From: Planctomycetota bacterium
GTDB lineage: Bacteria; Planctomycetota; PUPC01; JACPCR01
Assembly (NCBI GenBank): GCA_030740295.1
Contig: JASLXP010000745.1
Span: 1-5,308 of the forward strand
Direction: 5' to 3'
DNA length: 5,308 bases
The number at the start of each line of letters is the position of its first letter. Position 1 is the stretch's first letter. The notes below the pieces were generated by a model. That model was not told the origin of the DNA. It saw only the letters and a program-made list of their open reading frames with translations, and did no database searches. Below are positions 1 through 5,308 of the stretch, one piece after another. The position numbers were made by a program, and so were the translations under genes.

Positions 1-856
1 CCGCCTTCCAGTCGATACCGAGCACAGAGTTTCCAAAGGTGCCCACGTAAGCTTTAGAGCCATCCAACGCGGGCGAACAGCCTGAGTATGCGCCCAACTC
101 GACTTTCCCGACTTCCTTGCCATTTTTCACTTCGATAACCCGGAGCATGCCATCACAGCCGGCGATGAAAGTCTTGCCTCCCGCGATGGCCGGCGTGGCA
201 TGCACACGACCATCTGATTCGAGCTTCCATCTCAGTTTGCCGTCCTTCCCGTTCAGGCAGTAGAGAAAGGCGTCGTAAGAACCGAACAGGATGGCGTCGT
301 CCAGGAAGTTCGCGGATGAAATGATCTCGCCTTCGGTTTCAAAGCTCCAGAGCTCTTTCCCGTCCGAGGCGCTGAAGGCATGGAACTTTCCGAAATCGTC
401 GCCGACATAGATTTTGCCATCCTTGATTCCCGGTGAAGCCTTGAAGCCAGCGTCCTTGATTTTCTTTGTCCAGACCGCCTTGCCGGTCTTGAGGTCGATG
501 CAGTGAAGCGTGCCGTCGAGCGAACCGATATAGATTTTGTCGCCCACGATCGCGGCAGAAGATTCGATGGCATCAGCGGCTTCGTATTCCCAGAGCTGGG
601 CCACCGTTTCAGGCATGGGCTCGGCCACACCTGTGAGATTCTGGTTGCCGCGAAATTGTGGCCAATCGCGGGATTCGGCGTGAAGGACCGATAGAGAGAG
701 GAGGAGAAACCCAATGAAAAGAGGTGGCAGGGGCCAGCCAGGAAGACGGGGGCCAGGAAGAGGGACAGACGAATGTGGACAGACGAATAAGCCAGGCCGG
801 AGATTAAGACGAAGACCACGACGAAGATTAAGACGCTTTCCGATAGTTACACTCAC
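1..856 (-). CDS. PQQ-like beta-propeller repeat protein, probably exported (3' end outside window)
   Basis: The reading frame runs without a stop from GTG at 856 to the left edge, giving 285 residues; the C-terminus is missing. Seen: a hydrophobic segment (about residues 46-58, LFIGFLLLSLSVL) followed by HAES, which looks like a signal peptide cleaved near Ala60. Next comes WPQFRG at 65-70, the hallmark opening of planctomycete/verrucomicrobial PQQ-like proteins. Propeller repeats follow every 39-41 residues, with motifs KIYIGSLDG (107-115), KIYVGDDFG (148-156), ILFGSYDA (189-196), TFIAGCDG (229-236) and AYVGTFGN (269-276). The first three are each followed by a DGK/TGK-x-x-W strand. The family is related to BamB and quinoprotein dehydrogenase propellers; without the rest, neither an enzymatic nor a scaffold role can be chosen. 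The start was chosen because GTG 856 has an AGGAG ribosome site 7 nt upstream and no in-frame ATG precedes the signal peptide. The gene follows the dehydrogenase stop by 3 nt, suggesting one operon. Oddity: a long, Arg/Pro-rich n-region of about 45 residues encoded by repeat-like DNA. Confidence 0.9.
   Translation of the reverse strand, partial: MSVTIGKRLNLRRGLRLNLRPGLFVCPHSSVPLPGPRLPGWPLPPLFIGFLLLSLSVLHAESRDWPQFRGNQNLTGVAEPMPETVAQLWEYEAADAIESSAAIVGDKIYIGSLDGTLHCIDLKTGKAVWTKKIKDAGFKASPGIKDGKIYVGDDFGKFHAFSASDGKELWSFETEGEIISSANFLDDAILFGSYDAFLYCLNGKDGKLRWKLESDGRVHATPAIAGGKTFIAGCDGMLRVIEVKNGKEVGKVELGAYSGCSPALDGSKAYVGTFGNSVLGIDWKA
728..835. repeat. Mosaic of short doubled repeats in the 5' end of the PQQ-like gene
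   Basis: Three different short units are each present twice in a row on the plus strand. CCAGGAAGA occurs at 738-746 and 753-761, and GGGGCCAG at 730-737 and 749-756. ACAGACGAAT occurs at 765-774 and 779-788 (14-nt period). AGATTAAGACG occurs at 801-811 and 825-835 (24-nt period). The stretch lies between the GTG start and the signal-peptide core of the PQQ-like protein and stays open in that frame. AGATTAAGACG recurs at 4718-4728 and in reverse complement at 4689-4699, so at least part of this mosaic belongs to a dispersed repeat. Its origin and role are unknown. Confidence 0.65.
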
Positions 857-859
857 CTG

Positions 860-2008
860 TCAGCTCCTTCCGTTAAAGGCAGCCTGATAGATGCCAAGGA
901 AATCATCTTTATTCAAAGGTCGTGGATTGAATGTGCCCGTCCATTCCTTTGTGGCCGCCTCCGCGAGCTCGGACAGCCGCGTTTCTTCCACGCCGGCCTC
1001 TTGCAGGCTTGATGGCAACTGGCAGATTCGCGAGATCTCCGTCACACGCTGGGCCAGACATTCGGTTCCGTCGGTGGTGCGTTCATTCATCAGCCTTGCC
1101 AGTTCAGAGTAATCCTCGTCCACCGACGCTCCGTTGAACCGAATGACGTGGGGGAGCATCATTCCGATAGCGATGCCGTGCGTGATACCGTAAGTAGCCG
1201 TCAGAGGGTTCGCAGAGGCATGTGTCGCGCCGAGCATGCTGTTCTCGATGGCAGCTCCCGCCAGGTTGGCGCCTATCTGCATGTGACCTCTGGCTTCGAC
1301 GTCCTCCGGGTCTTCCAGAACTTTCTGCAGGTTCGGGTGAAGATGTCTCCACGCTTCCCGCGAGAACAGAAGCGATATCGGATTTCGCCTCTGCGTCACG
1401 AACGTTTCCAAAGAATGAGCGATCGCGTCGATGCCTGTAGCCACGGTCACTTCACGCGGTTGAGTCACCGTAAGGATGGGATCGAGAATGGCGGCCCTGC
1501 ACGCAGCCTTCTTGTCACCGCAGGCCATCTTGCGGTGCGACTCGGGATCGGTGATCAGCGCAAATGACTGGGCCTCACTGCCTGTGCCTGACGTGGTCGG
1601 TACGGCGATGAGCGGTAGCATCGGTTTTGTCGCCTTGCCCACTCCCCAGTAGTCCTTCATCTCACCGCCGTTCGAAATGAGAAAATTGATGCCCTTGGCG
1701 CAATCCATCGAGCTGCCGCCGCCGAGGCCGACGATGAAATCGATTTCATGATCGATGGCGAATTGCAGTCCCACATCGACATTCTCTGTGGTCGGATTCT
1801 CCTGCACGTGGCTGAACACCGAAACCTCGAGCCCGGCATCACGAAGCGATGCGGCACCATGATCTGTATGACCCGCCTTGACGATGCCCGGGTCTGAAAC
1901 CAGGAGCACTCGTGTGCCGCCCAATTCGCTGACGACCTCGCCGAGGCGGTCTACGGAGTTATCGCCGCAGATCACTCGGGTGGTCGGACGGTAGTCAAAT
2001 GGTTGCAT
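860..2008 (-). CDS. Iron-containing (group III) alcohol dehydrogenase
   Basis: A 382-residue protein of the Fe-ADH family (the group of lactaldehyde reductase FucO, 1,3-propanediol and butanol dehydrogenases). These enzymes are cytoplasmic and interconvert alcohols and aldehydes with NAD(P). Seen: the dinucleotide-binding GGGSSMD at 96-102 and TTSGTGSE at 138-145. The metal ligands are all present: Asp194 and His198 in GIDAIAHS, His263 in GATHAS and His277 in GITHG. The two histidines are 14 residues apart, as in FucO. The C-terminus has the usual NPRPL...D...Y.AAF ending. Length matches the family. I chose ATG at 2008 over an in-frame TTG at 2041. It gives the canonical short N-terminus (MQPFDYRPTTRVICG) and has a weak GAG seven nt upstream, whereas the TTG has no visible ribosome site. 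The substrate cannot be read from sequence; a role in short aldehydes such as lactaldehyde is only a guess. It is followed 3 nt later by the PQQ-like gene. Confidence 0.95.
   Translation of the reverse strand: MQPFDYRPTTRVICGDNSVDRLGEVVSELGGTRVLLVSDPGIVKAGHTDHGAASLRDAGLEVSVFSHVQENPTTENVDVGLQFAIDHEIDFIVGLGGGSSMDCAKGINFLISNGGEMKDYWGVGKATKPMLPLIAVPTTSGTGSEAQSFALITDPESHRKMACGDKKAACRAAILDPILTVTQPREVTVATGIDAIAHSLETFVTQRRNPISLLFSREAWRHLHPNLQKVLEDPEDVEARGHMQIGANLAGAAIENSMLGATHASANPLTATYGITHGIAIGMMLPHVIRFNGASVDEDYSELARLMNERTTDGTECLAQRVTEISRICQLPSSLQEAGVEETRLSELAEAATKEWTGTFNPRPLNKDDFLGIYQAAFNGRS
864..868 (-). promoter_or_regulatory. Ribosome binding site for the PQQ-like protein GTG start
   Basis: AGGAG on the minus strand lies inside the last codons of the alcohol dehydrogenase gene. 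It is 7 nt ahead of the GTG at 856, with the dehydrogenase TGA (862-860) lying between them. This site decides the GTG start and suggests translational coupling of the two genes. Confidence 0.6.
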
Positions 2009-2071
2009 AAAGCTTCTCGTCGGCAGGAGGCCGTTGGACAAACCAGCGAGGGTTTCAGGGTCAATTAAAAC

Positions 2072-2093
2072 CAGGTGACAGGGGATACACCTG
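2072..2093. repeat. Short inverted repeat upstream of the alcohol dehydrogenase
   Basis: CAGGTG (2072-2077) and CACCTG (2088-2093) form a perfect 6-bp inverted repeat with a 10-nt spacer. It lies in the 207-nt gap between the hydrolase stop and the dehydrogenase start, about 65 nt ahead of the ATG. The geometry would suit an operator or a small leader hairpin. A 6-bp palindrome can arise by chance, and no convincing promoter was seen beside it. The rest of this gap shows nothing else I can support. Confidence 0.25.
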
Positions 2094-2215
2094 CGAGCAT
2101 CAGTCTCGAATCATTGTGGACCCATTACAAAGTCGTTTGTCAGAATTTCGTAAGCGAATGTCCTGTCGCCATCTAATGATATAGCCTAGCTGGGGGTTCG
2201 AAATCCAAACGGATG

Positions 2216-2998
2216 TCACCTCGCCGAGCAGTACTTCTCAAAGTCCTGGTTCGAAGCCGAGAAACCGTACTGCTGTTCAATCTCGCGGATGGTTACTTCG
2301 GTCACAAAACAGCTCTCCACTGTATCCGGAAACTCGACCCCGGTAGTGGCCTCGCGCAGGGCAACGATGTTGTAACCGTGCCCGCACATGTTGCGGATGC
2401 CGTAGTCACGGCCAACAAGACACCAGTTCGTCGCAAAACCGGCATAGACGAGGTGGAGGATCTCGTGCCTGGCAAGAACGTGATGCAGCTCGTGCGCATC
2501 GGAGATGACTGGCTCGCCTTCCACTACCTCAACAGAAGGCGAAATGTTCAGTTGATCCTTCATCGGATTCCATCGAAAGCCAATCCCCGGAGGTTGGCTG
2601 CGCGGGCCGAGATAGGCTTCATAGTCGCCCTGGCGTGCGCGAAACTCCGACGGAGGCCAGTCCGGCCCGACTGTTGGCATGACCGGTTTGGGTGGAACTT
2701 CAGGCCGATGCTCCGGGTACTGAGCGGCAACCGGAGGGCTCGGAGCATGCACGACCAGCATGCCCGCCTTGCGAGCAGCCTCGATCATCGGGAGGACTTT
2801 TTCTTCCATGACCCGTTTCGCCCGTTCGAGCCAGCTCTCTATGAAATGAATGTTCCACAGGTCGACCAGCACCAGTGCAGTCTGCTCGTGCGGCAGCGGC
2901 ATATCGATTTCCCGGCGGATGAAATTCGATTCGACACAGGGAGTACCTTCCGGCGTGCTGTCTTGAAAGTATCGAACTCTGAGGCAAGGGCTGGGCAT
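2216..2998 (-). CDS. Isochorismatase-like cysteine hydrolase family protein
   Basis: A 260-residue protein with the isochorismatase/nicotinamidase fold. Family members hydrolyse amides or vinyl ethers with an Asp-Lys-Cys triad. Seen: the first strand TALVLVDLWN with the expected Asp46, then an alpha/beta pattern (VLPMIEAARKAGMLVVHA). The nucleophile motif is AGFATNWCLVGRDYG with Cys193, followed by the typical ending ALREATTGVEFPDT...VTEVTIREIEQQYGF. About 40 residues precede the core (SPCLRVRYFQDSTPEGTPC...), and a Pro-rich insertion (PSPPVAAQYPEHRPEVPPKPV) follows strand 2. Oddity: no Lys stands 33-39 residues before Cys193, where the triad Lys normally lies; the nearest candidate is Lys147, 46 residues away. 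Start: ATG 2998 has AGGA 8 nt upstream. The upstream in-frame ATG at 3043 would add 15 residues but has a poorer ribosome site. It is not true isochorismatase (EntB) on any evidence here; the substrate is unknown. It lies upstream of the dehydrogenase on the same strand. Confidence 0.88.
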   Translation of the reverse strand: MPSPCLRVRYFQDSTPEGTPCVESNFIRREIDMPLPHEQTALVLVDLWNIHFIESWLERAKRVMEEKVLPMIEAARKAGMLVVHAPSPPVAAQYPEHRPEVPPKPVMPTVGPDWPPSEFRARQGDYEAYLGPRSQPPGIGFRWNPMKDQLNISPSVEVVEGEPVISDAHELHHVLARHEILHLVYAGFATNWCLVGRDYGIRNMCGHGYNIVALREATTGVEFPDTVESCFVTEVTIREIEQQYGFSASNQDFEKYCSAR

Positions 2999-3006
2999 CT
3001 TCTGTT

Positions 3007-3010
3007 TCCT
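3007..3010 (-). promoter_or_regulatory. Ribosome binding site supporting the 2998 start of the cysteine hydrolase
   Basis: AGGA on the minus strand lies 8 nt ahead of the ATG at 2998. The alternative ATG at 3043 has only a GGA directly abutting it, so this site favours the shorter product. Confidence 0.45.
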
Positions 3011-3053
3011 GGTAGGAGAGTTTTCGTGAATGATGGCTCTCATTCCGAGGCGC

Positions 3054-3118
3054 GACTGGATACTGGATGCTGAATGATCGAAGAGCCAGTATCGAGCGTC
3101 CAGTAACCAGTATCAGTC
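3054..3118. repeat. Inverted-repeat cluster (GGATACTGG / CCAGTATC) in the divergent intergenic region
   Basis: GACTGGATACTGG (3054-3066) pairs with CCAGTATCAGTC (3107-3118) with one bulged base. The same left arm can instead pair through GATACTGG (3059-3066) with an inner copy CCAGTATC (3086-3093), leaving a 19-nt loop. A further partial copy, CCAGTA, lies at 3100-3105. The cluster therefore holds several copies of one short unit in both orientations and could form alternative hairpins. It sits between the divergent cysteine hydrolase and SASA esterase genes. It could be a dispersed palindromic repeat or a regulatory structure; the sequence does not decide. No clear promoter could be called in the remaining DNA up to 3232. 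Confidence 0.6.
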
Positions 3119-3232
3119 TAAACAGTGACCAAGCCTCCACGAACCGGCTACTTGTGGCAACTCAGCGGATGGAATCTGCAGACGGCATCGTTAATCTGAC
3201 CAAGAGGTTTCATACACCACAGATGATCAGAT

Positions 3233-4627
3233 ATGTCCAACAGCGAATCGATCGGCGCCATCATTGAAAACGGGCCAGAGGACTGGCAAATCATCCAACA
3301 GAACAATGGAAGCGCTGAATTAGATCTCAGTGGACGCTATGTGAACGCGATGGAGGGCGAGGTGGAAGTGCGGCTTGTAAGCCAGGACACCGGCGTGCCG
3401 GTGGCACGAGAACTCGACTGGCATTCGGCCACAACGAATCAGGACAACACCTGGAAAGCAGCTCTGAACATCCCGTCCGGTGGCCTCTACCGACTCGAAA
3501 CGCGGTACAACCCAACAGAGAATAAGACCGAAGAATGGTCCGCCCGCGGGGATATGCGCCACTTTGTTGGTGTCGGCGACCTGTGGGTGATTGCGGGACA
3601 GAGCAATTCTGCCGGTTTCGGGCGCGGACCTTACAACGATCCGCCCGAATTGGGTGTGCATCTCTTCCGCAGCAACGAAGAGTGGGCCCTTGCCGCCCAC
3701 CCGATAAATGACTCGACAAACGCGAAACATCCGTCCGCTCGAGAGTCTTTCAACCCCTATCATTCCCCCTACCTGCATTTCGGCAGGATCCTGAAACAGT
3801 CACTCGGCTATCCGATCGGCCTGGTACCGACCGCGGTTGCCGCCTCGCCCTTGAAGCTCTGGAATCCAACGGAATCTGACGAAGCCATCCTCGCGGAGAA
3901 CATGATCCATTGCATCAAGCAGGTCAGCGGACGAGTCCGCGGAATCCTCTGGTATCAAGGCGAATCGGATTGCCGCGATGAGGAGGAAACAGAGACCTAC
4001 TTCGAACGATTTCGCGACGCGCTCGCGGCCTGGCGAGAGGCCATAGGAGATCCGGAACTGCCCATCATCACAGGCCAGCTCAACCGGGTCTACGACCCCA
4101 TGCCAAACGAAACAGAGGAGCGATGGAGCAAAGTTCGTGAAGCCCAGCGCCGGGCCGCGCGTGAGCTCTCAAACATCGCCATTGTTCCGTCTTTCGATTC
4201 ACCGCTCTGCGATCGCATCCACAACAGCCCGGCCGGCAACATGAGGATCGGCGAACGTATGGCCCGGGCCGCACTTGGAATGGTTTACGGAAAGCCGGTT
4301 GACTATCTCCCACCGGATGTCGTGGAGGCGACATCAGAGCGTGATGGCAAGGAAGTACACCTGCAGTTCGCTCCGGTCCGCAGCCGTTTTGAAAGCACCG
4401 ACCTTTCAGCAGTGCCCTTCAAGGTGCTGGATGAAGAGGGAGCGGTGCAAATCGAGAGAGTGGCCTATCTTCAAGGCGGACGAGCGGCATTGATCCTGGA
4501 GCGCCAACTCAAAGGCGCGGCCAGAGTGCATGGCGCCTTCGGAACTGACCCCGCACCAGTACCCATGGATTTCGAGAGGCTGATGCCGATGCTGGGTTTT
4601 TATGGAGTGGAGGTGGAAGAGGATTGA
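3233..4627 (+). CDS. SASA-domain (DUF303) carbohydrate esterase, sialate O-acetylesterase-like
   Basis: A 464-residue SGNH-type esterase of the SASA/DUF303 family, whose members remove O-acetyl groups from sialic acids or from acetylated plant and algal polysaccharides. Seen in order: an N-terminal beta-rich region (about 15-110, DWQIIQQNNGSAELDLSGRY..., with W..A..IPSGGLYRLETRY) like the Ig-like lead domain of such proteins. Next is the nucleophile block VIAGQSNSAGFG with Ser124. The second block WYQGESD spans 240-246. The catalytic Asp/His pair is in CDRIH, Asp327 and His330, and the family's G..RIGERMA follows. A C-terminal beta-rich region (about 362-464) closes the protein. Nothing at the N-terminus resembles a signal peptide, so this form is predicted to be cytoplasmic unless the start is wrong. 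ATG 3233 is the first start in the frame and has no proper ribosome site; AAGAGG at 3202-3207 is too far upstream. The gene diverges from the cysteine hydrolase and converges on the gene ending at 4816. The true substrate is unknown. Confidence 0.92.
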   Translation: MSNSESIGAIIENGPEDWQIIQQNNGSAELDLSGRYVNAMEGEVEVRLVSQDTGVPVARELDWHSATTNQDNTWKAALNIPSGGLYRLETRYNPTENKTEEWSARGDMRHFVGVGDLWVIAGQSNSAGFGRGPYNDPPELGVHLFRSNEEWALAAHPINDSTNAKHPSARESFNPYHSPYLHFGRILKQSLGYPIGLVPTAVAASPLKLWNPTESDEAILAENMIHCIKQVSGRVRGILWYQGESDCRDEEETETYFERFRDALAAWREAIGDPELPIITGQLNRVYDPMPNETEERWSKVREAQRRAARELSNIAIVPSFDSPLCDRIHNSPAGNMRIGERMARAALGMVYGKPVDYLPPDVVEATSERDGKEVHLQFAPVRSRFESTDLSAVPFKVLDEEGAVQIERVAYLQGGRAALILERQLKGAARVHGAFGTDPAPVPMDFERLMPMLGFYGVEVEED

Positions 4628-4681
4628 ACTACGGCCGTGGCCTGGGGCAACGTGAGAATGGCTTCGTCTTTCTCCTCGTCC

Positions 4682-4735
4682 TTCTCTTCGTCTTAATCTC
4701 GATTTGCTCCGGGACTAAGATTAAGACGAAGAGAA
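4682..4735. repeat. 18-bp perfect inverted repeat containing the dispersed AGATTAAGACG unit
   Basis: The left arm at 4682-4699 (TTCTCTTCGTCTTAATCT) and the right arm at 4718-4735 are perfect reverse complements of each other, with an 18-nt loop. The left flank (4661-4681) continues as a pyrimidine-rich run of CTTCGTC/CTCGTC-like units. The hairpin lies in the 188-nt gap between the convergent esterase and the gene ending at 4816. It could block read-through from both sides, but the stem is AT-rich and no U-run follows directly. The arm core AGATTAAGACG is shared with 801-811 and 825-835, which argues for a repeat family rather than a gene-specific terminator. Confidence 0.8.
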
Positions 4736-4815
4736 AGCGTGACAGAGCGCTGATTCGTCTATTTTTTCAGAACCCCAAAGAACAACGGCTGGCAGCCTGT
4801 GGCTACGCATTCCTT

Positions 4816-5308
4816 TCACTCACCCAACGCGTGCACTGTATTGTGGATCAGCCTTTCCACCTGCCGGCCATCCTTCCCTTTCACTTTGCACTTGATCTCC
4901 ATGCACCAGGTCGTCTCAATCTTCGGAATCTCAACAAAGACCGTGCGGCCATCTTCACCGACCCTGGCACTGGCAACTTCGAGCTTCTTCTCATTGTAGT
5001 GCCGTGAGCCGTAGCCGGACGTGCGTTTCAGTCCCCATATTTTTACCGCGTAGTTGCTCGCATCTGCGGCGAATTCCGGGTCAATTTCATCGCTGAAGGT
5101 GATCGACATTCCATTCTTCTTCGCACTGAGGCCAATCGGAAGGAACGCCGGCTTGCCGGTGTAACGGAGGCGATAAAAGCCTCCCGGCTGGTGCGCGCTG
5201 CCTGCCCAGGCGAACATGCCGGCCAGGTAGAGTTGGCGGTCTTTGGGGTGGTATCGTCCGCGCATGACCCCGGTCGGAAAATTAGGAATCGGGAACGCGC
5301 ACATGCCG
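4816..5308 (-). CDS. C-terminal part of a large DUF6797-like / heme-binding-type propeller protein (5' end outside window)
   Basis: The frame is open to the right edge, so the 163 residues seen are a C-terminus; the Met at 5304 is almost certainly internal. Seen: PTGVMRGRYHPKDRQLYLAGMFAWAG..QPGGFYRLRYTGKPAFLPIGL, which reads as the last blade of a beta-propeller. Then follows a Big/fibronectin-like beta segment, KNGMSITFSDEIDP..A.D..NYAVKIWGLKRTSGYGSRHY. The end is DGRTVFVEIPKIETTWCMEIKCKV...IHNTVHALGE. From memory this matches the C-termini of long verrucomicrobial and planctomycetal proteins annotated as DUF6797, heme-binding or L-sorbosone dehydrogenase-like, which are usually exported and may carry a c-type cytochrome domain. 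None of those N-terminal domains is visible here, so function cannot be fixed. It ends in TGA at 4818-4816, converging on the esterase. Confidence 0.82.
   Translation of the reverse strand, partial: GMCAFPIPNFPTGVMRGRYHPKDRQLYLAGMFAWAGSAHQPGGFYRLRYTGKPAFLPIGLSAKKNGMSITFSDEIDPEFAADASNYAVKIWGLKRTSGYGSRHYNEKKLEVASARVGEDGRTVFVEIPKIETTWCMEIKCKVKGKDGRQVERLIHNTVHALGE

Noticed and set aside
253..819. A 188-residue minus-strand ORF starting MVFVLISGLAYSS with a hydrophobic start
   Set aside because: It overlaps the PQQ-like gene in another frame. Its body is Ser/Arg/Pro-rich shadow sequence, while the overlapping frame gives clear propeller repeats and WPQFRG.
728..835. CRISPR array or classical tandem repeat
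   Set aside because: Units are short (8-11 nt), each present only twice, with unequal spacing and no spacer-like structure.
2009..2041. TTG at 2041 as the start of the alcohol dehydrogenase
   Set aside because: No ribosome site is visible upstream, the extra 11 residues are not typical of the family, and ATG 2008 gives the canonical N-terminus and length.
2213..3073. A 286-residue plus-strand ORF
   Set aside because: It is the antisense shadow of the cysteine hydrolase, whose minus-strand frame has recognisable catalytic motifs.
3152..3180. Possible sigma-70 promoter for the esterase (TTGTGG with a 17-nt spacer)
   Set aside because: The matching -10 would be TCTGCA, which is too far from TATAAT to call.
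4682..4767. Intrinsic terminator made of the 18-bp hairpin and the T6 run at 4762-4767
   Set aside because: The T-run starts 26 nt after the stem and the stem is AT-rich. There is no T-run on the other strand either. A transcription-blocking role remains possible but is not supported as a classical terminator.
4624..5007. A 127-residue plus-strand ORF overlapping the esterase stop
   Set aside because: Its first part is translated repeat DNA (FVFLLVLLFVLISICSG from the pyrimidine-rich arm). The rest is antisense to the DUF6797-like C-terminus, and no domain is recognisable.

Overview
The window looks like chromosomal DNA from a PVC-superphylum bacterium, most likely a Verrucomicrobiota member (Planctomycetota is the alternative). 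This is inferred from protein style only: a WPQFRG-type PQQ-like beta-propeller, a SASA/DUF303 esterase, an isochorismatase-like protein of the LVDLWNIHFIESW / GFATNWC type, and the C-terminus of a large protein resembling the verrucomicrobial/planctomycetal DUF6797-type beta-propeller proteins. No search was possible.

Layout. Three genes lie on the minus strand in the left and centre. In transcription order they are an isochorismatase-like cysteine hydrolase (2216-2998), an iron-containing alcohol dehydrogenase (860-2008) and a PQQ-like propeller protein (856 to beyond the left edge). The dehydrogenase and the propeller are separated by only 3 nt, and the propeller starts at a GTG with a good ribosome site, so these two are probably translated from one message. 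About 207 nt separate the hydrolase from the dehydrogenase. On the plus strand a SASA-type carbohydrate esterase (3233-4627) diverges from the hydrolase across a repeat-containing region of about 235 nt. It converges on a minus-strand gene (4816 to beyond the right edge), of which only the C-terminal 163 residues are present.

Function. An NAD-type aldehyde/alcohol oxidoreductase, an acyl-carbohydrate esterase and two probably exported propeller proteins would fit breakdown of acetylated or deoxysugar-rich polysaccharide. That is inference, because there is no glycoside hydrolase, sulfatase or transporter in the window to confirm it.

The least ordinary content is non-coding or repeat-like. 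The 11-mer AGATTAAGACG occurs four times: two copies in the 5' end of the propeller gene and two as the arms of an 18-bp perfect inverted repeat in the convergent intergenic region. A second, unrelated inverted-repeat cluster (GGATACTGG/CCAGTATC) sits in the divergent intergenic region. The repeat-rich DNA at 728-835 appears to encode an atypical n-region ahead of the propeller protein's signal peptide. I did not find a clearly new biological system; the genes belong to recognisable families.
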